From NCBI GenBank assembly GCA_019347775.1, contig JAHWKP010000113.1:1-5594 (forward strand): a stretch of 5,594 nucleotides of DNA, read 5' to 3'. Shown one piece after another: positions 1 to 5,019 of the stretch. The position numbers and the translations under genes are program-made. The notes beneath the pieces are model-generated. The model saw only the letters and a list, made by a program, of their open reading frames with translations. It searched no databases and was not told the DNA's origin. This DNA is from Actinomycetota bacterium (lineage in GTDB: Bacteria; Actinomycetota; Acidimicrobiia; Acidimicrobiales; JAHWKP01). Each line of letters starts with the position of its first letter. The first letter of the stretch is position 1.

Positions 1-465
1 AGCAGATGCTCGAGCGATGTCCCAAGTGGGCCGCCCTTGACTGTGCTCGACCAGGTGCCGCAGCGACCGCATTGTCCCTGACGAGACGGGACTTTTCCAC
101 CACTCGTGCCACTAAACCCGGCTTCGGCGGTGGTCGTCCACCGACGCCTGGCTCCGTGCTGACGGGTACGAGGCAGGAGGGCGCGATGGACCCGCGGACA
201 CGTCCCGTCGCTCAAGGTAGGCCTTCCGGTGATGATGCCCCCCGTCCTTCCGCCTTGACGCGCGAGACTAGGTTTGAGCGTCGCACGCGCCGTTTGAACA
301 GTCAAGAAACAAATAGCCAAATGCCTGGGCCTGTAGTGCGCACCGTGGGAGTGTCAGCGAACACGCAGACCACGTCGACTGACTCGGCGAACGGCTCACA
401 GGCGCCGCTGAACTTGAAAGGTAGGTGGTCCACGCTGAGGGTTCGGTCAGCGGAATGGAGCGGCG

Positions 466-490
466 TCGCCGCCGCTGGAGCCGGCGGCGA
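466..490. repeat. GC-rich inverted repeat (9-bp stem, 7-nt loop)
   Basis: The arms TCGCCGCCG (466-474) and CGGCGGCGA (482-490) are perfect reverse complements around a 7-base loop. No T-run follows on either side, so it is not a classical terminator. It lies in sequence without a supportable gene. Chance occurrence is possible at this GC content. Confidence 0.5.
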
Positions 491-535
491 GGGTGGCGGT
501 GGCATGGCGGTCGACCGATGCGCTTGGAGATCCCC

Positions 536-551
536 GCGCCTGGCCAGGCGC
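536..551. repeat. Perfect 16-bp palindrome
   Basis: GCGCCTGGCCAGGCGC is a perfect palindrome with no spacer. It could be a binding site for a dimeric protein, or a chance product of high GC. No promoter or gene start nearby lets me choose between these. Confidence 0.4.
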
Positions 552-871
552 AGCGCACCCGGGGCGCCTGCGTCCGCGTGGACTGCCGATTGGTTGGCGT
601 CCGACCACAACGGCCAATACGGCGGTCGGGGTGAGTACTGTCCGGCGAAGGCTCGGCTCATCGCTGCCGCAGTCCTTGCTGCGAGCTGATAGCCCGCCCC
701 ATTGTCTCCGCTTGTCGCTCGGCTCCGGCATCGTTGGACCCAGTGGCAACCGGCCTGCGCTTTCGGGGCCGTAGACGAGAAGAGCAAGGCACGGTCGCTT
801 ACCCTGATGCTCACCTGGGCTGCCACCCGCCGGAACGTGGCTGCACCACAGCGCCTAGGAACGTTCCGGCA

Positions 872-896
872 CGCTCGCCGTGCGCGACGGCGAGTG
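872..896. repeat. Hairpin just upstream of the DUF4071-like remnant
   Basis: CTCGCCG (874-880) pairs perfectly with CGGCGAG (888-894), and the stem can be extended outward by a G-T and a C-G pair. A competing hairpin, GCACG (869-873) with CGTGC (879-883), uses some of the same bases, so the two are mutually exclusive. A 10-bp palindrome, GGAACGTTCC, lies just upstream at 858-867. Function unknown. Confidence 0.4.
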
Positions 897-920
897 GACC
901 ACTATCCGGGGCCCCTGTCA

Positions 921-1415
921 CTGCTCGAGCTGATCAAGGACCCGTCCCCAGCAGCGAGACGTACGGGATCCTGGGCCGCGTGTACAAAGACCAGTGGTAC
1001 GAGGCGCAGCGAGCGGGTGGCACGTTCCTCGCGGTGGGGTTGCTCGAGAAGGCCGTCGACGCCTACGTCAAGGGGTTCGAGGCGGACTGGCGAGATGCCT
1101 ATACCCGGCACCAACGCCGTGACCCTCATGGAAATCTCCGACCCGCTCGATCCTCGGCGGCACGACCTTCTACTCGTCGTATCGTACGCGGCCGAGCGCC
1201 GGTCGGCGTCGGGAGAGGCCGACTACTGGGACCACGCCACCCGGCTCGAGCTCGCGGGGCAGGCAAAGGCCGAGGCAGGTGCGCAACACGCTAGCGGGAG
1301 CCCTCGCCATGGTCCGCGAGGGCTGGGAGACGGAATCGACGGCCAACGACCTGAACTCATCAGCCAAGTGCGCAAGCGCCGGGGAGAGCTGGTGTCGTGG
1401 GCTGGTCTGGTCTAA
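921..1415 (+). pseudogene. TRAFs-binding-domain (DUF4071-type) protein, C-terminal remnant with multiple frameshifts
   Basis: Four plus-strand segments in changing frames join into one recognisable DUF4071 / MAP3K TRAFs-binding domain. LLELIKD (921-941) is followed by SSETYGILGRVYKD and GLLEKAVDAYVKGFEADWRD up to about 1102. PGTNAVTLMEISDPLD and ASGEADYWDHATRLELA follow in the next frame from 1104, then ALAMVREGWETESTANDL in the third frame from about 1279, then LISQVRKRRGE to a TAA at 1413-1415. The joins imply a one-base loss near 942, a gain near 1103, a gain near 1278 and a loss near 1355. In this family the domain is made of TPR-like helical repeats and typically follows an N-terminal TIR-like/NDT-like domain. 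That part is not recognisable upstream. The family function is unproven; a scaffold or signalling role is inferred. The identification comes from remembered family motifs, not a search. Confidence 0.7.
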
Positions 1416-1440
1416 AGGAGCTGCTGAAGAAGGTGGCGGC

Positions 1441-1474
1441 GCCCCCGCGCCTAATGAGGCGCGGGGGCTCTCTC
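1441..1474 (+). terminator. Strong stem-loop terminator after the DUF4071-like remnant
   Basis: The arms GCCCCCGCGCC (1441-1451) and GGCGCGGGGGC (1458-1468) form an 11-bp perfect stem with a TAATGA loop. TCTCTC follows instead of a clean T-run, which is common for terminators of high-GC actinobacteria. It starts 26 bases after the stop of the decayed gene, the usual place for an intrinsic terminator. The stem is still perfect although the gene is broken. Confidence 0.75.
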
Positions 1475-2052
1475 CCGGAACCGGCTCCTTCCGTGAACTC
1501 ACCGACAGAGACGTGAGCCGACGGTCATGTGAGCGCATTCCGAGGTCCCTCTGGCAGCGCCAACAGGTCGAGCAAAGAACGACCGTCGACCGAGCCGGGC
1601 ACAGTTCCGCCTCCGATCGAAGTACATCGGTAAGGCCACGCGCGACCCACTGATGGCGGAACCGACAGGGCACATCGGCTCGGTCGACGACATCCCCAGT
1701 GCTCTCGGCGTGTCGTTCAAGTCCGTCTATCACCATGCAGGACGCTGGGACTAGGCTCCGGAACTGGTGGACGAACACGGCGGTCGTATCAAGAACGCAG
1801 CTCCCGCTTTCCTCGCCGCCTCAAAGCTGAATCCCGGCACGCCCCTCACTCCTCAGAAATCGGGGCTCTTCGGAAAAGACACGGTCCCTACCAGCCCCGC
1901 ATTCGAGCGGAGACCGGCGTCGAGGAGACATCACGCGCACGGCGGCCATTCCCATCAGCCTTTTCGCTGGCAGCGCTGGCTACTCAGAGGATCGCGCGAT
2001 CACATTCCTTCCCATCGAGGTTGGCGTCAGGCCGACCCACTGGATCCTCCTT
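1475..2052. other. Stretch without a convincing gene
   Basis: Between the terminator and the GAF-domain gene I find no well-supported gene. One plus-strand frame is open from about 1532 to 2054 except for a single TAG at 1752-1754, and its first part has a helix-turn-helix-like stretch (listed separately). The promoter of the gene at 2065 should lie in the last few hundred bases, but I cannot pick out a convincing -35/-10 pair. Confidence 0.4.
1653..1754 (+). pseudogene. Possible fragment of a small helix-turn-helix protein
   Basis: The first ATG of this frame gives a 33-residue peptide ending at TAG 1752-1754. The frame is open upstream to about 1532, with no clear start or Shine-Dalgarno sequence. 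The stretch DDIPSALGVSFKSVYHHAGRW resembles the recognition part of a helix-turn-helix: a short helix, the turn LGVS, then a second helix with a VYHH end as in some regulators. The same frame continues past the TAG (PELVDEHGGRIKNAAP) to 2054. It may be a regulator or mobile-element fragment broken by a nonsense mutation, or simply non-coding. I do not recognise a family. The stretch quoted is positions about 1686-1751. Confidence 0.25.
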
Positions 2053-2057
2053 AGGAG
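2053..2057 (+). promoter_or_regulatory. Shine-Dalgarno sequence of the GAF/TIR-like gene
   Basis: AGGAG stands seven bases before the ATG at 2065, which is near-ideal spacing. It fixes the start of the 368-codon gene and supports it being expressed. Confidence 0.8.
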
Positions 2058-2064
2058 AGAACAC

Positions 2065-3171
2065 ATGCTCAACCAGCTGGAGCATCTGAGTTATGCCCTC
2101 GGCTCGATCAATCGGGAAGACGCAAAACGAGTTTGCGAGGCAGCGATTCGAAAGCTCAACGATCTCCTCAGGGCGCAGGTCGTCAAACTATACTGGGCTG
2201 GCGAAGCGCAGGATGGCATCATTCTGAACCCCCTGGCATTCATCAACAATGCGCCCGGACAGGACGACGACCCGAAGCCCTTTCACGTAACCGCCGAACG
2301 ACCAGGCATCCTTCCGTGGGTCTTCCGAGAGCGCGAGCCGCTCTGGCTAGAGAAGCTACAGGAGAAGGACCTGACGCAACCAGTACGAAACGAGGCGACC
2401 TCCAGGGATGTTCCCGCAGAGTATCTAGACATGGCCGCCGGCGGGTGGATTGATTCCATGATGGTCGTCCCACTTGCACTCCGAGGGGAAGTTCGTGGGC
2501 TCTGCTCGGTGGAGTTCCAGTCCTCCGGTCGACTCAGCGGTACCGTACTTGAGCTGCTCAAGCGACTCGCGCGGCCGCTTGCGGGATTGTTGTGGGGTAT
2601 GGACGTCTTCCTCTACAACCAAGAGCGAGCTTCACGAGCCGTATCGGAATTCCTCTCGGACATCGCCGACTTCGAGTTTGACTCCGCCGTCCTCATCGGG
2701 GAGGAACGTTCCGGATTCGTTGCTCGTCCATTCGACCGTGACTACAGCATTGTTGAGGAAAAGATTGGGGAGCTACTCGCCTCTAAGGGGATTCGTGCCA
2801 GAGCCTACCAGCCCGAGGGCGGCACACGGTATATCATAGACGACATCCAGGCGCAGATTAGGCGGTCGCACTTCTGCATTGCGGATATGACCGGCCTCAA
2901 TCCGAACGTAGTTGCGGAGGTCGCCATGATGGTTGTGATGCGAAAGCACTTCATGCTCATCAGGCGGAAGGATGACCAGCTACCAATACCATTCGACTTT
3001 GGTCAATATCCGTTCCATGAGTACGAAGCCGGTCCCTCGGGTCTACGAGTCTGGAACTCGGCGCAGAACTCGTACCAACCGTTCGAAGTCGTGCTCGACA
3101 GGTTCATCGAGCGGCTACCGCAAGACACGGGCTTCCTTTCCGCAAGGGAATTTCGGTCCGTTGGGCGGTGA
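2065..3171 (+). CDS. GAF domain protein with C-terminal TIR-like / nucleoside 2-deoxyribosyltransferase-like domain
   Basis: Intact 368-residue predicted cytosolic protein with no signal peptide or membrane segment. Residues about 15-178 look like a GAF sensor domain: an N-terminal helix (DAKRVCEAAIRKLNDLL), the central GILPWVFREREPLWL, and the closing strand pair IDSMMVVPLALRGEVRGLCSV followed by a long helix. GAF domains bind small ligands such as cyclic nucleotides; the ligand here is unknown. Residues about 205-320 match the TIR-like/NDT-like fold. They have GFVARPFD near the first strand, then a helix, IIDDIQAQIRRSHFCIADMTG, NPNVVAEVA and a final PIPFDFGQYPFHEY. Asp274, Asn279, Asn281 and Glu285 sit where this fold has its conserved acidic and Asn residues, with Glu285 the candidate catalytic Glu. 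Nucleotide or NAD processing triggered by the GAF domain is inferred. Sampled GC is about 53-57 percent, lower than its surroundings, suggesting transfer. It appears to be transcribed alone, unless the doubtful GTGA-overlapping frame downstream is real. Confidence 0.88.
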   Translation: MLNQLEHLSYALGSINREDAKRVCEAAIRKLNDLLRAQVVKLYWAGEAQDGIILNPLAFINNAPGQDDDPKPFHVTAERPGILPWVFREREPLWLEKLQEKDLTQPVRNEATSRDVPAEYLDMAAGGWIDSMMVVPLALRGEVRGLCSVEFQSSGRLSGTVLELLKRLARPLAGLLWGMDVFLYNQERASRAVSEFLSDIADFEFDSAVLIGEERSGFVARPFDRDYSIVEEKIGELLASKGIRARAYQPEGGTRYIIDDIQAQIRRSHFCIADMTGLNPNVVAEVAMMVVMRKHFMLIRRKDDQLPIPFDFGQYPFHEYEAGPSGLRVWNSAQNSYQPFEVVLDRFIERLPQDTGFLSAREFRSVGR

Positions 3172-3407
3172 GCGTTACGCCGCGGTCCACAGGGAGCAAG
3201 GCCGATTCGGCGATGGGTATGGAGCCAATCGGGCTCTACGCGATGAAGCGTGCCCAGTACCATCCCGAGGTGGCTTCGATGACCACCTTCGGATTGGGGC
3301 CAGCCTCGGCCAGTGCCCGGCTCAGCGCCAGGGCCGTTGTCGAGGCGGGTCACGCGAGCTCTTGGCCCGACTCGTTCTCCCGCATGAGCAGGGAACGCCA
3401 CCGATGA
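3168..3407 (+). CDS. Possible small protein, GTGA-coupled to the GAF/TIR-like gene
   Basis: A 79-codon frame starts with a GTG that overlaps the preceding stop codon in a GTGA junction, the geometry of translationally coupled operon genes. Most codons end in G or C, and the centre (MEPIGLYAMKRAQYHPEVA, then MTTFGLGPASASARL) is less Arg-rich than typical shadow frames. There is no Shine-Dalgarno sequence at the GTG. I recognise no family, and the C-terminus (MSRERHR) looks unstructured. It may be a partner of the upstream gene expressed by re-initiation, a remnant of something else, or chance. No other gene candidate exists between 3172 and the IS110 element. Confidence 0.28.
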   Translation: MSVTPRSTGSKADSAMGMEPIGLYAMKRAQYHPEVASMTTFGLGPASASARLSARAVVEAGHASSWPDSFSRMSRERHR

Positions 3408-3548
3408 AGCTCGATGGCGACGTACTGTCATTGGCACGGGTCCTCTCCTTCGGCTCGGGCGTGTTTGCAACCCCGAGTTTCCCGTCCGACCATTCTTTGT
3501 CGAAACTCCCCACGAGCGAGTGACTTGCGGGCGCGCATCGAGCGGCGC
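3408..3548. other. Flank likely to contain the right end of the IS110 element
   Basis: This lies downstream (minus sense) of the recombinase stop codon. IS110 elements normally have a short non-coding right end here and no terminal inverted repeats, so the border cannot be read from one copy. I see no gene. A stretch TTCTTTGTCG (3493-3502) matches 8 of 10 bases of the reverse complement of CGACAATCAA at 4878-4887. That is too weak to define ends. Confidence 0.3.
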
Positions 3549-4069
3549 TCAGGCAGCGGGCTGGAGGGTGACGAAGTGGCCGAGCTTTTCGAGCTCGCGC
3601 ACCAAGTAGCGCTGGCGAGTCGAGGTGTCGTTGCGCCGCTCGAAGTAGTCGCCGCCGAGATCTTCGTAGTCGCAGCCGTTGCTGAGGACGTGCCAGATGA
3701 TGACGAGCAGGCTGTGCGCCAGGGCGAAGATGGCCTTGCCCTCGTTCTTCTTGCCAAAGCGCCGCAGGAAGCGCCGGTACTGGGCGGGGAGGTAGCCGTC
3801 TTTGGTGTGGGCGGCAGCCCAGGCCGCCTCGCACAGCGCCGACGGAGCGCAGCGTCGCCCTTGCGGGCCTTGCCTGATCGGCGCTTGCCGGCCGACTCGT
3901 GGTTCCCCGGGCACAGCCCAGCCCAGGAGGCGAGGTGGGCAGCGCTGGGGAAGCGGCTCATGTCGGTGCCGACCTCGGCGGCCACCACTTCAGCCACCCG
4001 CTTGCCGATCCCGGGGATGGTGAGAAGCCGGGTGGCCGCCTCGCAGAAAGGGGCCATCAACCGGTTCAC
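3549..4069 (-). pseudogene. IS110 recombinase, C-terminal Transposase_20 part (frameshifted)
   Basis: Continues the recombinase in a second frame from a GTG at 4069, which overlaps the stop of the N-terminal part in a GTGA junction. VNRLMAPFCEAATRL leads into the helix-hairpin-helix-like TIPGIGKRVAEVVAAEVG, then FPSAAHLASWAGLCPGNHES and AGKRRSGKARKGDAALR, all typical of the C-terminal domain that supplies the catalytic serine in this family. Near 3840 the match moves to the third frame: ALCEAAWAAAHTKDGYLPAQ, KKNEGKAIFALAHSLLVI, CDYEDLGGDYFERR, ending LEKLGHFVTLQPAA at 3549. A single missing base near 3840 explains the second shift. Without it the product loses the last roughly 95 family residues and runs on in a meaningless frame, so it is probably inactive unless the shift is a sequencing error. 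Confidence 0.8.
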
Positions 4070-4791
4070 TCCTGGTCGAGGCGCTCCTCGATGCGGGTGA
4101 GGTGGTCCATGTGGTCAAGGTGCATGCGGGCCAACAGGGCGTGATGGTCGTCGAAGCGGCCCACCAGCGCCTCCCGCAGCTCGGGGATCTTCGAGCGCAT
4201 GCGGGTGAGGGCCAGCTCAGCGAGCACCTCGGGGTCGCGTTCGCCGGCGATGAGGGCGTCGATCATGCGCCGGCATGAGACCCCCTGGATGTCGGTGGCC
4301 ACCGAGTCCAGCTTGATCCCCGCGTCCTCCAGCAGCTTCTGCAGGCGCTGAGCCTCCCGGCCCCGCTCCTGCACCACCTTGGTGCGGTAGCGGGTGAGGT
4401 CCCGCAACCGGGCGATCTCCCGGGGTGGCACGAAGCTGCCCCGCAGCAGCCCGCACTCGAGCAGCTGGGCCAGCCAGGCGGCGTCGCAGGCGTCGGTCTT
4501 GCGACCGGGCACGTTCTTCACGTGGCGGGCGTTGGCCAACAACAGCTCGAAGGCCGCTCCCTCCAGGGCGTACCACACTGGCTTCCAGAACACCCCGGTC
4601 GCCTCCATGGCCACCTGGGTCACGCCTTCGGCCTCCAGCCATGCCCGCAGCTGGGCGAGGTCCCGGCTGAAGGTGGGGAACTCCCGCAGCTGCTGGTGCC
4701 GTCCCCCGCCGCCATCGGGCGTCCGCACGCAGGCCATCACCGTCTTCTTGTGCACGTCGAGGGCAGCACAGCGCTCCACCATCACGTCCAC
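4066..4791 (-). CDS. IS110 recombinase, N-terminal DEDD domain (split from its C-terminal half)
   Basis: This part carries the RuvC-like DEDD catalytic domain that cuts and joins DNA under bridge-RNA guidance in the IS110 family. Counting from the ATG at 4815, the four acidic residues are D20 (AALDVHKK), E71 (VAMEATGVFW), D108 and D111 (RKTDACDAAWLA). I prefer the GTG at 4791 as the start. It lies 8 bases after AGGAGG (4805-4800), and it puts the first Asp about 12 residues from the N-terminus, as usual for the family. The ATG at 4815 would lie inside the leader hairpin. The frame stops at 4066-4068 after RIEERLDQE, where relatives read straight on into the RLMAPF segment. One missing base explains the stop. 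A free-standing DEDD protein translationally coupled to a second protein is possible but less likely. Confidence 0.82.
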   Translation of the reverse strand: MDVMVERCAALDVHKKTVMACVRTPDGGGGRHQQLREFPTFSRDLAQLRAWLEAEGVTQVAMEATGVFWKPVWYALEGAAFELLLANARHVKNVPGRKTDACDAAWLAQLLECGLLRGSFVPPREIARLRDLTRYRTKVVQERGREAQRLQKLLEDAGIKLDSVATDIQGVSCRRMIDALIAGERDPEVLAELALTRMRSKIPELREALVGRFDDHHALLARMHLDHMDHLTRIEERLDQE

Positions 4792-4831
4792 GGCACGAAC
4801 CTCCTGGTTTGGCAAACCTCAGGTCGTGCCG
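4791..4831 (-). promoter_or_regulatory. Leader hairpin enclosing the IS110 recombinase ribosome-binding site
   Basis: On the minus strand CGGCACGA (4831-4824) pairs with TCGTGCCG (4798-4791), an 8-bp perfect outer stem. Inside it CCT pairs with AGG, and GGTTT pairs with AAACC around a GCC loop (4818-4806). The Shine-Dalgarno AGGAGG (4805-4800) lies in the 3' arm, partly paired, and the last stem base is the first base of the GTG start. Such a structure should limit recombinase translation. It may also be the last helix of a bridge RNA. Confidence 0.6.
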
Positions 4832-4957
4832 TCCAGGGGGACCGCTCGTGTCGAGAATCTGACACACGTGCTCGCAGCGACAATCAAGGGTGCCTGTCGG
4901 TCCTCGGCGCCAGTCTGATCTGACCTACGGGCTCCACGGCACCAATGAGGCTCCGGG
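4792..4957 (-). ncRNA. Candidate IS110 bridge RNA region (recombinase leader)
   Basis: IS110-group elements encode a bridge RNA in the non-coding end upstream of the recombinase; its loops pair with target and donor DNA. This leader is about 165 bases, close to the size of known bridge RNAs, and is structured. GTGTC (minus, 4865-4861) pairs with GACAC (4852-4848) around an 8-base loop; the stem can be extended with a 2-base bulge and a mismatch. GTCC/GGAC forms a small hairpin at 4842-4831, and the 41-nt inverted repeat follows. I did not identify guide sequences, and the 5' end is arbitrary. Support is by position and structure only. Confidence 0.45.
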
Positions 4958-4966
4958 TGTCAAGTC

Positions 4967-5008
4967 CCGGTACCCGGGCGACAGATCGGTTCCGGCACCT
5001 GGGCGACA
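4967..5008. repeat. Two imperfect 17-bp direct repeats in the IS481-like end
   Basis: CCGGTACCCGGGCGACA (4967-4983) and CCGGCACCTGGGCGACA (4992-5008) agree at 15 of 17 positions and start 25 bases apart, about two and a half helical turns. They lie inside the element end, between the transposase stop and the presumed tip at 4958, where transposase-binding sites are expected. Confidence 0.65.
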
Positions 5009-5019
5009 CTCCGCTGAGG

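Larger units (their letters stand above)
1..920. other. Non-coding or fully decayed stretch, no supportable gene
   Basis: I see no credible gene here on either strand. Long open frames exist in several overlapping frames, as expected for GC-rich DNA without stops. Their translations are rich in Arg, Ala, Pro and Ser, show no family motif and lack a convincing Shine-Dalgarno sequence. The stretch holds several GC-rich hairpins, listed separately. The last few hundred bases may be the eroded 5' part of the DUF4071-like gene that becomes recognisable at 921. I looked for the expected N-terminal TIR-like motifs there and did not find them. Confidence 0.5.
3549..4957 (-). mobile_element. IS110-family insertion sequence, recombinase gene broken; borders approximate
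   Basis: The element is defined by its recombinase: an N-terminal DEDD (RuvC-like) domain and a C-terminal Transposase_20 domain, in three minus-strand frames that join to about 410 residues, the normal family size. The recombinase is preceded by a structured non-coding leader of about 165 bases, where IS110-group elements encode their bridge RNA. The left border is set here only by the adjacent IS481-like end at 4958. The right border is unknown and may extend to about 3480. IS110 elements lack terminal inverted repeats and usually make no target duplication, so an empty site or second copy is needed to fix both ends. Confidence 0.75.

Noticed and set aside
128..143. Hairpin CGGTGG-TCGT-CCACCG as a terminator
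   Set aside because: The stem is only 6 bp, no T-run follows, and there is no gene before it.
466..551. CRISPR or repeat array suggested by several GC-rich hairpins
   Set aside because: The hairpins differ in sequence, and there is no regular repeat-spacer pattern.
6..826. Long open frames on both strands (for example plus 6-689 and minus 302-826)
   Set aside because: They overlap each other, are rich in Arg, Pro, Ala and Ser, show no family motif and lack ribosome-binding sites. They look like stop-poor GC-rich sequence.
1170..1778. Minus-strand open frame of about 200 codons
   Set aside because: It lies opposite the DUF4071-like remnant and the terminator, and has no recognisable motif. 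It is a shadow.
3003..3470. Minus-strand open frame of 155 codons opposite the end of the GAF gene
   Set aside because: It runs antisense through a clear coding region. The rest is Arg-, Gly- and His-rich without motifs.
3414..4144. Plus-strand frames opposite the IS110 gene
   Set aside because: The minus strand carries unmistakable IS110 motifs; the plus frames mirror its codon bias.
3493..4887. 8-of-10 inverted match (TTCTTTGTCG at 3493-3502, CGACAATCAA at 4878-4887) as IS110 ends
   Set aside because: It is short and imperfect, and IS110-group elements usually lack inverted ends. It would also shorten the leader below normal bridge-RNA size.
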